In this document: piece by piece, positions 1-7,745 of the stretch | How positions within the stretch are numbered: the first letter of the stretch is position 1 | Layout: each line of letters begins with the position of its first letter | Assembly (NCBI GenBank): GCA_047629095.1 | Contig: JBLHWM010000003.1 | Location: 1-43,060 of the forward strand | DNA: 43,060 nucleotides | Origin: CALBMX01 sp047629095 | GTDB lineage: Bacteria > Planctomycetota > UBA1135 > GCA-002686595 | Reading direction: 5' to 3' | Translations under genes and position numbers: made by a program | Notes under the pieces: generated by a model | What the model was told of the DNA's origin: nothing | The model's database searches: none | The model's input: only the letters and a program-made list of their open reading frames with translations

Positions 1-2
1 CC

Positions 3-254
3 GAGCTGCGGGCCGCACTCGAAAACCAAGGCATCGAGGTCATGAGTTTCGAGCTTGAGCTAACGGCGGAAGGCGAAGGACGCGGGTCCTTCGAGTCCCG
101 CACCGGCGACCAGAACTTAAGCGCACCGGCCACAGGCAACACGCGCTTGCCCGACGCCGCAGACAAAAATCTCTCGCGCGATCTAGCTGCCGACTTTGCG
201 GCGGCTCGCGCCACCAACGCACAAACCCGAGGCGGCATCGACGCCATCGGATAA
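3..254 (+). CDS. fliK: Flagellar hook-length control protein FliK, C-terminal end (partial)
   Basis: The frame is open from the first bases of the window to a TAA at 252-254, so the 5' part lies outside. The visible 83 residues begin with a Leu-Arg-x-x-Leu-x-x-x-Gly-Ile-x-Val pattern typical of the end of the FliK C-terminal domain, which acts with the export switch to set hook length. A polar, Ala/Asp-rich tail of about 55 residues follows. The gene sits directly before flgD and flgE, the usual place of fliK. An internal ATG at 42 is not a true start because the FliK-like pattern continues upstream of it. The name depends on this short motif plus position. Confidence 0.7.
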   Translation, partial: ELRAALENQGIEVMSFELELTAEGEGRGSFESRTGDQNLSAPATGNTRLPDAADKNLSRDLAADFAAARATNAQTRGGIDAIG

Positions 255-293
255 CAACCAACCGAACTCACTCAACCCATAACGGAAATCACA

Positions 294-755
294 ATGGCAC
301 TCTCAGCACTTAACGGACTCACGACGGACACCTCGGCACCAGTCGCGGGCGAAGCCAACGGCGACAAGAGCCTTGGCAAGGACGCGTTCATGGAACTTCT
401 CGTCACCCAGATGAAGAACCAGGACCCGATGAACCCCCAGAGCAACGAGGACTTCGTGGCTCAGCTTGCGAGCTTTTCGAGCCTCGAGCAGATGGAGAAG
501 ATGAACGAGAACCTCTTGGGTATGGCCCTGCTCGACGAGAGCAACGCACTGCTCTCTCAGCTGACCGAAGGCTCGTCGTTGATCGGCAAGAACGTCAACT
601 GGATCGATCCCGCTACCGGCGCTGCGAAGAGCGGCGAAGTCGACAGCATCAAGATCGAGGACGGCCTTAGCTTCCTGAAAATCGACGGCACGGAAGTCCC
701 CCTCTTCTTCGTGACCGAGGTGACCGGGAAGCCGGCCTCAAGCCAATCCGAATAA
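294..755 (+). CDS. flgD: Flagellar hook assembly (cap) protein FlgD
   Basis: FlgD forms the cap under which FlgE hook subunits polymerise outside the cell. The 153-residue product carries the family signature at residues 27-70: a Gly-Lys-Asp-x-Phe start, an MKNQDPMNP core and an FVAQLASFSSLEQM segment. The C-terminal half (about residues 95-145) is beta-rich with an LIGKNV start, like the small tudor-like domain of short FlgD proteins. It is a short FlgD without the Fn3-type domain of enteric homologues. ATG at 294 lies 39 nt after fliK, and flgE follows after 78 nt, so the three are probably one operon. Confidence 0.93.
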   Translation: MALSALNGLTTDTSAPVAGEANGDKSLGKDAFMELLVTQMKNQDPMNPQSNEDFVAQLASFSSLEQMEKMNENLLGMALLDESNALLSQLTEGSSLIGKNVNWIDPATGAAKSGEVDSIKIEDGLSFLKIDGTEVPLFFVTEVTGKPASSQSE

Positions 756-833
756 GCGCACAGGCCGCGCTGCCCCACCTGGGCGGCGCAACTAACTGAC
801 TGAACACGAAACTCCGTAAGCCCCCAATCGATT

Positions 834-2756
834 ATGACCCGCGCCTTTATTTCAGCCCTCGGCGGCATGCACGCCAACCAAAACTGGATGGACGTGATTG
901 GTAACAATCTCGCCAACTCAAACACCCTTGGATACAAGTCCGCACGCGCACTGTTCTCCGATCAACTGAGTGTGACCTTGAAGCCAGCCACAGGTGCGAA
1001 CTCGGTCTCCGGAGGAACGAACCCGATGCAGGTTGGCATGGGCTCTGTACTGAGCTCCATCGACCGGAACCACTCGCAGGGCGCACTCTCGGTGACCGGT
1101 CGTCCCTTCGACTTGGCGTTGGCGGGCGATGGGTACTTTGGGCTCCAAGTAGGCTCGAACACCTTCTATACGCGAGTTGGCACGTTTGCGCTTGATGCGA
1201 ACAGCGACATGACGGACCTGCGCACGGGCTACAAAGTACTTGGCACTGACGGCAACCCTATCAACCTCGACACCGAGTCGGTCTTCCCTCCGAAGGCCAC
1301 CACGAGCCTGGACTTTGCCGGCAACCTACCCAGTGAGATCACTGGACCGCTAGCGGAAAAGTTAACCAGCTCATCGCCTTACCAGGCGGGCACACCGGCG
1401 AACTTGGCCTCTTCGGGTGCGGGCGGATTCCCGGTACCGGTTGGCGAGACTTACACCTTGGACTTGACCATGAATAGTGGATCGAGCCAAGAGGTTGCCG
1501 TGACCAGCATCACCGGAACCATTTCAGCACAGGATGTGGTCGACGCGATCAACGGTTTGGATCACGTGACCGCTAGCTTGGGCGCAGGCGGAGTGGTCGA
1601 TATCACCAGTGATGTGAAGGGCGACAAATCTTCGATCAAGGTCACCCCAGGCGAAGCGGGCAAAGACCTTGCTTCCCTACTAGGACTCGGCACGAGCCTT
1701 GTGACCGGCAGCGAAACCTCGGCCCTTGCGACCACGGACTTGAATGCTATGACGGCGAACAAGACACCGTATTCGACCGGTGACACGATCGAGTTCTCCG
1801 GCTCTGACTCTGACGGATCGCCCCTCGCCGCCTCTTTCGTGTACGGAACCGACGGAACGACTCTTGGCGATCTCACGGCATTCTTGGATGGTCAGTACGC
1901 GGGCGCAACCGTAGCCTTTAACCCGACCAGCCAGCAAATGGAACTCACTGCGGACAGCTCCGGCGACGCAAGCCTCTCGCTTGTTCTTCTCGATGGAGAG
2001 AACCAAACCGGTGGTGCGGATTGGACCGACCACGTAATGAGCGTGACGACCAACGGGCAGGGTCCCGACACAGCGTCGACTTCGGTGGAAGTCTTCGACA
2101 ACTCGGGCACCGCGCATCAGTTGTCCTTCGAATACGAACGCCAAGAGAACGGTAGCTGGAACCTTGACGTGTCCATGCCTGCTAGCGAAGGTACCGTAAG
2201 CAGCGGCTCGATCACCGGCATTGTGTTCAACGCCGATGGATCGATCCTCAGCCCCGCGGCAGGCAACGCAACGGTTCAGTTCACGGGCCAAGGTGCGCAG
2301 ACAATCAACCTAGACTTGGGCTCCCCGGGAGGCTTCTCCGGCTTGACCCAGTTCGGAGGCGACTCGTCCGTTCTGGCCAATGGCCAAGATGGCTACGGAG
2401 CCGGTGAACTCTCCGCCATTGACGTACTCAAGGACGGCAGCATCCAGGCCTTTTACAACAATGGTCAGACCACAAACCTCGGCGCCTTCGGCGTGGCTAC
2501 CTTCGCCAACGAAGGTGGCTTGGAAGAGGTCGGCGACAGCCTGTGGGGCGAGACCGCCAACAGCGGCGATCGCGTCTTCGGATCCGGCTTCAGCGGTCGA
2601 GCCGGCGAGGTCGTCGGCGGAGCCTTGGAAGAGTCGAACGTCGACACCGCCGAAGAGTTCGTGCGACTCATCCAAGCTCAACGCGGATTCCAATCCAACG
2701 CACGGGTGATCTCGGTACAGGACGAGATGATGTCCGAGGCCAACAACATGCTGTAG
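834..2756 (+). CDS. flgE: Flagellar hook protein FlgE
   Basis: FlgE is the main hook subunit, exported through the flagellar type III system. The 640-residue protein has the N-terminal rod/hook signature (GMHANQNWMDVIGNNLANSNT followed by GYKS, residues 11-35), the FlgE/F/G-type D1 segment around residues 90-120 (FDLALAGDGYFGL) and the conserved C-terminal coil ending with LIQAQRGFQSNARVI near residues 608-622. The central region is large, Ser/Thr/Gly-rich and beta-like, making this longer than enteric FlgE (about 400 residues) and comparable with long hooks of other phyla. A strong terminator follows 70 nt after the stop. Confidence 0.93.
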   Translation: MTRAFISALGGMHANQNWMDVIGNNLANSNTLGYKSARALFSDQLSVTLKPATGANSVSGGTNPMQVGMGSVLSSIDRNHSQGALSVTGRPFDLALAGDGYFGLQVGSNTFYTRVGTFALDANSDMTDLRTGYKVLGTDGNPINLDTESVFPPKATTSLDFAGNLPSEITGPLAEKLTSSSPYQAGTPANLASSGAGGFPVPVGETYTLDLTMNSGSSQEVAVTSITGTISAQDVVDAINGLDHVTASLGAGGVVDITSDVKGDKSSIKVTPGEAGKDLASLLGLGTSLVTGSETSALATTDLNAMTANKTPYSTGDTIEFSGSDSDGSPLAASFVYGTDGTTLGDLTAFLDGQYAGATVAFNPTSQQMELTADSSGDASLSLVLLDGENQTGGADWTDHVMSVTTNGQGPDTASTSVEVFDNSGTAHQLSFEYERQENGSWNLDVSMPASEGTVSSGSITGIVFNADGSILSPAAGNATVQFTGQGAQTINLDLGSPGGFSGLTQFGGDSSVLANGQDGYGAGELSAIDVLKDGSIQAFYNNGQTTNLGAFGVATFANEGGLEEVGDSLWGETANSGDRVFGSGFSGRAGEVVGGALEESNVDTAEEFVRLIQAQRGFQSNARVISVQDEMMSEANNML

Positions 2757-2826
2757 ACCAGCATCTAAGACAGAGCTCGATGCGGGGCGGGGCCCGCCCG
2801 TCCACGGACACGCGATCAGGCTCAAT

Positions 2827-2860
2827 AGAGCGGCGCTTCTAACGAAGCGCCGCTCTTTTT
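2827..2860 (+). terminator. Rho-independent terminator after flgE
   Basis: A perfect 13-bp stem (2827-2839 with 2844-2856) with a 4-nt loop is followed by a T run on the plus strand. It ends the fliK-flgD-flgE operon. Confidence 0.93.
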
Positions 2861-3072
2861 CGTTGGCTGCAAGCCATGCCGAGAGGGTAGGGCAGACTTC
2901 ATCCCACCCCCCCGAGAGCCGCGGGAGCGGGCTTGCTGAGTGATGGCCAGAAGGTGTGGCGAAGAATAGCTTGTTGAAAAAGCCTCTACCGGTGTCTACT
3001 CGTGTTCCGTGACCCGAAAGACTCCGCCTTGCATCTTCCCAACGAGTGAATCGATCCCCACAGGCATCCTCA
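2861..3072. other. Non-coding spacer between the flgE terminator and the LRR gene
   Basis: No convincing gene, RNA or promoter was seen here. An in-frame GTG at 3046 could extend the next gene by nine codons. A promoter for the LRR gene must lie here if it is expressed, but no clear -35/-10 or sigma-54 element could be picked out. Confidence 0.4.
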
Positions 3073-3771
3073 ATGGCTCAACGGCTCGCTTTCGCGCTTT
3101 CGATTGCCTTGGCTGGACAGGCGTGTAGCACCTTGACTCCTACCGTTGCTCCAGGTGAGTGCGTGCAGGAGCAAGGCGGCCTTTTGCGGACCCTGGTCGT
3201 GCACAACCGAGGTTCTGGAAAGGCGATCTTCCTAGGCACGATCGCGGAACGGATGCCACAGGTGGAGGAGCTCTCGGTAGTGGGGAAGCCGCTGCCGGTT
3301 AGAGAGCTCAACGGGTTGAGTGGATTGAAGAACCTGCGGCATCTCAACCTGTCACTGGTGGAAGGTGTGGTGGGGGATGAGTCTCGGGAGTTCCGCTTGC
3401 CCGCCTCACTGGAGAGCCTCTCTCTGCAGGCATTTCCCCTGGACCGTCTTCCCGAGCTGGTGGAGGCGCTCAACCGAGCCCCGGCGGTGACCAAGTTGGG
3501 ACTGTACGGGATTGGACTAGAGCAGACTCACGCCACTGCCCTGTCAGGACTCGTCTGGATCGAGGAGCTCGGCCTGGAGGACAACTCGGGCCTCTCGGAT
3601 GAGGTTTTGGATTCACTGGCGAAGATCGAAACAATGACCTCCTTGGGTCTTAACGGGACCAGCATACACGCGCCTTGGCCGCAGATCTTCGAACGACTGC
3701 CCCAGTTGCAGAGTCTCTATGCCTGGGGTGTTCCACGGTACCGCGGGGACTTAGATGGAAAAGGCGAGTAG
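3073..3771 (+). CDS. Exported leucine-rich-repeat protein of unknown function
   Basis: The 232-residue product starts with a signal sequence (basic start, hydrophobic stretch, then a Cys near residue 19). The Cys context (L-A-G-Q-A-C) is not a good lipobox, so export is likely but lipidation is uncertain. From about residue 65 the sequence contains bacterial leucine-rich repeats, recognisable as L-x-x-L-x-x-L-x-L units (NLRHLNLSL, SLESLSLQ, WIEELGLED, MTSLGLNG). LRRs usually bind proteins; no partner is evident. ATG at 3073 is preferred over the in-frame GTG at 3046 because it places the signal peptide at the N terminus. The next gene overlaps its end by 17 nt. Nothing links it to the flagellum except position. 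Confidence 0.7.
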   Translation: MAQRLAFALSIALAGQACSTLTPTVAPGECVQEQGGLLRTLVVHNRGSGKAIFLGTIAERMPQVEELSVVGKPLPVRELNGLSGLKNLRHLNLSLVEGVVGDESREFRLPASLESLSLQAFPLDRLPELVEALNRAPAVTKLGLYGIGLEQTHATALSGLVWIEELGLEDNSGLSDEVLDSLAKIETMTSLGLNGTSIHAPWPQIFERLPQLQSLYAWGVPRYRGDLDGKGE

Positions 3772-4231
3772 GGTGGAAACCCAACGATCGCTCCGCTCGA
3801 AAAATGATGAGTTCAGATGGGGGCGCGGCATAAAGGCAGAGGTCGGCTGCTGTTTGGGCGCAATGATTCCAGTGTCGTTGCTTGCTCTCTTTTGGTTCCT
3901 GTCCGTGGTGCTCTCCAAGGACGGCACCGGCATCGAGATCCAGAACTTCAACAGTGAGGCCATGACGGACGTGGCCATCGTTGGCTCGACAACGGAAGGG
4001 AGTGTTGGTTGGACGAAAGAGGTTCCGGATGTTCTCGCGGGGAAGTCTGCCATTGTCTGGGTGCCCCGTCAGGCCCGGGAGCTCAGCTTTGCACTCTATT
4101 TTAAGGTGGGGGGCAGTGCCTATTCGTGTGATGATTTCGAGTGCTCAGCCGAGGGTAAGGGGCTCGTGATTCACTCCTTCGCGTTCTGGGAAGACAACCA
4201 TGTAGACTTCTTCTGTAGCGCGGGCGATTGA
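3755..4231 (+). CDS. Single-pass membrane protein of unknown function
   Basis: A 158-residue product with a basic N terminus, one strong membrane segment at about residues 30-50 (LGAMIPVSLLALFWFLSVV) and a soluble, beta-rich C-terminal part. The soluble part contains three Cys (CDDFEC and FFCSAGD), which could form disulfides if periplasmic. It overlaps the LRR gene by 17 nt, indicating translational coupling. No family was recognised. It belongs to the four-gene island between the flgE and flgF operons. Confidence 0.6.
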   Translation: MEKASRVETQRSLRSKNDEFRWGRGIKAEVGCCLGAMIPVSLLALFWFLSVVLSKDGTGIEIQNFNSEAMTDVAIVGSTTEGSVGWTKEVPDVLAGKSAIVWVPRQARELSFALYFKVGGSAYSCDDFECSAEGKGLVIHSFAFWEDNHVDFFCSAGD

Positions 4232-4236
4232 CAGGG

Positions 4237-4566
4237 ATGAAGACGGTGAAGAAAAAACGTGGCCCGTTTGTCCGCCCATTTCTTTGGGCTCCTTGCATGG
4301 GCATGGGTGCCTTTGTGGGTGTTGTCCTGGGTTGGAACATCTGGGTGACCGACGATCAATTTGGGATAGTCCGGTTCGCCGTGGGAGCAGTTTGGGTTGG
4401 GTTCCTCGGCTTCGTCGATGGACTTCTCCTAGGAAGCTTGGCTTGGCTTCTTCGGGCTGGGGGCGGCCGTGAGAGTTGGGGATTGGGAGTGGCTTCCTTC
4501 GCTGTTGCCCGGGGTCATGGAGGAGTGGGATCGACGTGTCTTGTTGGAGCAGCCTTCGAAGGTTGA
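4237..4566 (+). CDS. Small membrane protein of unknown function, possibly the 5' half of a frameshifted gene
   Basis: From ATG 4237 (a TTG at 4228 overlaps the previous stop) the 109-residue product has a basic N terminus and two hydrophobic segments (about residues 15-35 and 46-72). After the second segment (residue about 76) the composition turns Gly/Ala-rich and looks like out-of-frame sequence. The next gene starts in another frame at 4469 and looks coding from there. So this may be one two-helix membrane protein with a cytoplasmic tail, broken by a frameshift near 4460-4520, or two overlapping genes. No family was recognised. Confidence 0.45.
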   Translation: MKTVKKKRGPFVRPFLWAPCMGMGAFVGVVLGWNIWVTDDQFGIVRFAVGAVWVGFLGFVDGLLLGSLAWLLRAGGGRESWGLGVASFAVARGHGGVGSTCLVGAAFEG

Positions 4567-4921
4567 TCGGCCTCAGTGGCGGGAAGAGAGTGAGGCGATG
4601 TTGGCGCAGGCGGAAAGGGAAGTGCTCACGGTTCGGGTGCTTGGGGAGTGGCATGTGAGCCTGTGCCAGGCTCCCTGGAGTCGCGGAGACCTGCGACTCG
4701 AGCCCGTTACTTTGGGCGGTGAGCAGCGCAGGTATCTTGTCCAAGTTGGACTCGGCGCAAAAGACGGGCATAGAGTTGGGGAGACCTCTCTGTATACCGT
4801 CGGTAGGGAGATGAGTTGGCATTGGCCGCCAGAGACTTTGGGGCACTTCTTGAGGATGTATGCATTGGAAATGGCACCCGCCGCCTATCGAGATCTGGTC
4901 CCGGACACATTGCCGGACTAG
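4469..4921 (+). CDS. Hypothetical soluble protein overlapping the preceding membrane gene
   Basis: The frame is open from GTG 4469 (150 residues); ATG 4517 would give 134. The sequence is charged and Trp-rich (GDWEWLP, MEEWDRR, MSWHWPP) with no signal peptide or membrane segment. It overlaps the previous frame by 98 nt (50 nt from the ATG), unusually long for two separate genes, so a frameshift joining the two is a real alternative. It is the last gene of the island; a hairpin at 5018-5038 follows. No function can be given. Confidence 0.5.
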   Translation: MRVGDWEWLPSLLPGVMEEWDRRVLLEQPSKVDRPQWREESEAMLAQAEREVLTVRVLGEWHVSLCQAPWSRGDLRLEPVTLGGEQRRYLVQVGLGAKDGHRVGETSLYTVGREMSWHWPPETLGHFLRMYALEMAPAAYRDLVPDTLPD

Positions 4922-5017
4922 GCACGCAACGCCACGGCAGTGCCCTGGCTTTCGCGCGCGGAAAATTTGGCTGATCCAGAGCTTGAGCAAGGGCGAGCCG
5001 GCAAGAAGTTCCGCACT

Positions 5018-5038
5018 GCCCGAGTGACCCACTCGGGC
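5018..5038. terminator. Hairpin without T tract, possible terminator
   Basis: A perfect 9-bp inverted repeat (5018-5026 with 5030-5038) with a 3-nt loop lies about 100 nt after the hypothetical genes and 150 nt before the flgF promoter. No T run follows on either strand, so intrinsic termination is uncertain. Confidence 0.4.
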
Positions 5039-5185
5039 GCGGGTGGAAAACTCTTCCGGGTTTGGAAAGCAAGGGCGGGAAATAACTTCCAGCCCGAGTC
5101 AAGATGTCCGTCGTAGTGGGCCTAGGGCAGGGTTGAACTCGCTCTCCAAGGTGCGTTGGGGCCGATTCTCCCTCTGGAGCCCACT

Positions 5186-5200
5186 TGGCACGGGGGGTGC
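5186..5200 (+). promoter_or_regulatory. Sigma-54 (RpoN) promoter of the flgF operon
   Basis: TGGCACGGGGGGTGC matches the -24/-12 consensus TGGCACG-N4-TTGC at every position except the first T of TTGC, with the correct GG-N10-GC spacing. The -12 C at 5200 predicts transcription from about 5212, only 2 nt before the flgF ATG (5214). An NtrC-type activator with a GAFTGA loop is encoded at 34124-35569. Confidence 0.8.
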
Positions 5201-5213
5201 GTCTAGGTAGGGC

Positions 5214-5918
5214 ATGAGTACAGGCCTATATGACGCAGTGGGATCGATGGCAGTCGCTGAGAAGCGGCTCGAAATGATCGCCACGAACATCGCAAACGCA
5301 TCCACCAACGGCTTCAAGCGCAAGGTGGGCTCCACGGTCTCCTTTGAGCAGGTCGTAAACGGGCAGACCAAGACGGGCCAGGCCCTGGTCACCCAGACCG
5401 AGTTCGAGCAGGGCGAGATCGTTCGCACCGGCAACAGCTTGGAGCTGGCTATGAACGGTCCCGGCTTCTTCACCTTTGAAGGGGAAGAGGGCGAAATGTA
5501 CAGCCGCGATGGCACCCTTCGCTTGACCGAAGAAGGCGAACTTGTCTCTAAGTTCGGCATGCCCGTAGCCTGGGAAGGCCCGACGGGTGCGATTGACCCG
5601 ACCGTGGGGCGCCAACTGCGCTTTGACGGCGAGGGCAACGTGTACCAAGGCGCCGAGGAGATCGGACAGCTGAAGCTTTCGAACTTCGACAAGCCCGAGC
5701 GTTTGGTGCTCGACAACGAGGGCTTCTATCACAACAAGGGCGGCGTCTCGGAAGAGCCCGTACTTGGCACGTTGGTTCAGAACGCCGTGGAAGCGGCAAA
5801 TGTGAACCCGGTCACCCAGATGGTCGAGATGATCCTCGCCCAGCGCGCTTACGAGAGCGCCTCGAACACAGTCAGCCAACTCGCCGACAGCTACAAAAAG
5901 CTGACGACCATTCGCTAG
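5214..5918 (+). CDS. flgF: Flagellar basal-body rod protein FlgF
   Basis: A proximal rod subunit, 234 residues, about the family length. It has the rod signature at the N terminus (GLYDAVGSM and IATNIANASTNGFKR, residues 4-38), the FlgE/F/G D1 segment (LELAMNGPGFFTFEGEEG near 75-95, then YSRDGTL) and the C-terminal coil (MVEMILAQRAYESASNTV, about 202-219). It is named FlgF rather than FlgG because flgG follows directly and has the more canonical FlgG ends. ATG 5214 fits the family start exactly, yet it lies about 2 nt after the predicted sigma-54 transcript start, so translation would be nearly leaderless. Confidence 0.88.
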   Translation: MSTGLYDAVGSMAVAEKRLEMIATNIANASTNGFKRKVGSTVSFEQVVNGQTKTGQALVTQTEFEQGEIVRTGNSLELAMNGPGFFTFEGEEGEMYSRDGTLRLTEEGELVSKFGMPVAWEGPTGAIDPTVGRQLRFDGEGNVYQGAEEIGQLKLSNFDKPERLVLDNEGFYHNKGGVSEEPVLGTLVQNAVEAANVNPVTQMVEMILAQRAYESASNTVSQLADSYKKLTTIR

Positions 5919-5978
5919 GCCACCGGCACCGCGCAGCTAGACACCACCGAACACCACCCAAAGACACAAAACGAAACC

Positions 5979-6761
5979 ATGATCCGCGCCCTCCGAACTG
6001 CCTCTACCGGCATGCAAGCTCAACAACGTCAGGTTGAGACGATCGCCAACAACATCGCCAACGTGAACACGACGGGGTTCAAGAAGAACCGCCTGTCGTT
6101 TCGCTCTTTGCTGTACCAGAACTACACCAAGCCAGGTGCGAACGTGACGAAGGAGACCTTGGATCCCAGCGGCATGCAGATCGGTACGGGTACTCGCGTC
6201 GCAAGCTCGGTGAAGAACCACGAGCAGGGCGACCTGGTGCCGACCGGCAGCCCCTTGGATGTGGCGATCGCTGGCGACGGTTTCTTCGCAGTGGATGCAC
6301 CCGATGGCCAGACTTACTACACCCGCGACGGTGCTCTGCACAAGTCCGCGAATGGTGACCTCGTTACGGCAGACGGTTTCAAGTTGAGCGACGGGATCAC
6401 GATCCCGGCGGACGCCCAGGGCATCTCCATTGGCCTCGACGGAACCTTCTCATGGACCGTGAACGGCTCCCCCGCCACGGGCAACTCACTCTCCTTGCAC
6501 CGTTTCTCCAACCCCGCCGGGCTCGAGGCAGTGGGGGATAACTACTACCGCGAAACCCCCAGCTCTGGCGTGGCAGCCCAGGCCGCTCCAGCTAGCGGCG
6601 GCGCGGGAACGATCCGCCATAAGTTCCTGGAGCGTGGCAACGTCGCTGTGGTGGACGAGCTCATCGAGCTGATCCAAGCCCAGCGCAACTACGAGCTCAA
6701 CAGTCGAACGATCAAGGTCGGCGACGAGATGATGCAGCAAGTCAACCAGATGATCCGCTAA
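5979..6761 (+). CDS. flgG: Flagellar distal rod protein FlgG
   Basis: The 260-residue product is the standard length for the distal rod subunit. N terminus: ALRTASTGMQAQQ followed by IANNIANVNTTGFKKNR (residues 4-36), typical of FlgG. Middle: PLDVAIAGDGFFAV and YYTRDGAL. C terminus: ELIELIQAQRNYELNSRTIK (about 227-246), near identical to the FlgG consensus. It lies 60 nt after flgF and 12 nt before flgA in the same operon. Confidence 0.95.
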   Translation: MIRALRTASTGMQAQQRQVETIANNIANVNTTGFKKNRLSFRSLLYQNYTKPGANVTKETLDPSGMQIGTGTRVASSVKNHEQGDLVPTGSPLDVAIAGDGFFAVDAPDGQTYYTRDGALHKSANGDLVTADGFKLSDGITIPADAQGISIGLDGTFSWTVNGSPATGNSLSLHRFSNPAGLEAVGDNYYRETPSSGVAAQAAPASGGAGTIRHKFLERGNVAVVDELIELIQAQRNYELNSRTIKVGDEMMQQVNQMIR

Positions 6762-6773
6762 GGGGCCCTCACT

Positions 6774-7727
6774 ATGATCACAACTATTGCCAATCTGTTT
6801 CTTGCCGGTGTCAGCATCGTGCTGCCCATGGACTCGACTGCCAACGGCAGCGAGATCGAGCTGGGCGAGATCGCCACGATCACCGGGGCCGACCAGGCTA
6901 CCCTGGACAGTCTCCGCGCTATCGAGATCGCTCGCACCCCGAACCCAGGATTCACGCGCAACATTACCCGCCGGGATATCTTCGACAAGGTACGCGCCCA
7001 GGCCCCGGGCCTCGAGATCAGCTTCGCTGGCCGCACGGCCACTCGCGTCTCCCTTGCTGTCCAGACGATTGGGAAGGAAGAGTTCACCCAAGCCGTGGAC
7101 GCCGAGATCGCGAAGCTCGTCAAGGGTCGCGACGTTACCTGGACGCCCGCCAAGGTGCTCGGCGCTCTCGAAGTCCCCATGGGAGATGTGACCGCCGGCG
7201 AGCCTGCCAAGGCGGCTCTCGAGGTTGTGCTTTCGGGTGCAGACCTCAAGACGGGCATCATGAACGTCACGATCAGCGTCAAGGTCGACGGCACTCCCTA
7301 CAAGTCTGTCTACGCCACCTGGGACGTAAAGATCTGGGAAGAGCTTCCCGTTCTCGTGCGCAACCTTCCGGCCGGTACAAGTGTCAGCCCCGCGCTCTTC
7401 CGCTACCAGCGGACGGTCGTTCCCTCGGGCGGTGTCGGTAGCATTCTGACTCCGGCTGCCATGCCCGGCGCCATCACCAAGAAGACCCTGATCGCAGGTA
7501 ACGTTGTGATTGAAACCGACGTGACCCGCCCGACGGTGATCCACGAGGACGACCTCATCACCCTCGAAGTCGTCAAGGGTGAGATCCGCGCGGGTGTGCA
7601 GGTCGTCGCTCTAGCAACCGGCTCTGTCGGCGACACGATCCGCGTCAAGCGCCCCGACTCCGGTCTGGAGTTCAGCGCCGTCATCAAGTCCAAGTTCCTG
7701 GTCGAGTTGAACCTCGACAACCGCTAA
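6774..7727 (+). CDS. flgA: P-ring assembly chaperone FlgA
   Basis: FlgA is a periplasmic chaperone needed for FlgI to polymerise into the P ring around the rod. The 317-residue protein has a short hydrophobic export segment at its N terminus and an N-terminal region with the EIELGEIATITGAD pattern common to FlgA. The C-terminal half (about 190-317) is an SAF-type and FlgA C-terminal domain: it includes VLVRNLPAGTSVSPALF and later the ITLEVVKGEIRAGVQVVALA stretch with the final VGDTIRVKRPDSG turn. It is encoded right before flgH and flgI. Confidence 0.9.
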   Translation: MITTIANLFLAGVSIVLPMDSTANGSEIELGEIATITGADQATLDSLRAIEIARTPNPGFTRNITRRDIFDKVRAQAPGLEISFAGRTATRVSLAVQTIGKEEFTQAVDAEIAKLVKGRDVTWTPAKVLGALEVPMGDVTAGEPAKAALEVVLSGADLKTGIMNVTISVKVDGTPYKSVYATWDVKIWEELPVLVRNLPAGTSVSPALFRYQRTVVPSGGVGSILTPAAMPGAITKKTLIAGNVVIETDVTRPTVIHEDDLITLEVVKGEIRAGVQVVALATGSVGDTIRVKRPDSGLEFSAVIKSKFLVELNLDNR

Positions 7728-7745
7728 TCCAAGAGGCACACCACT

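Noticed and set aside
4145..5032. 295-codon minus-strand open frame opposite the hypothetical genes
   Set aside because: Low-complexity Pro/Arg/Ser composition without any domain pattern; it is antisense to frames that look more protein-like and has no neighbour on its strand.
6486..7544. 352-codon minus-strand frame opposite flgG/flgA
   Set aside because: Antisense to clear flagellar genes; composition typical of a mirror frame of GC-rich coding DNA.
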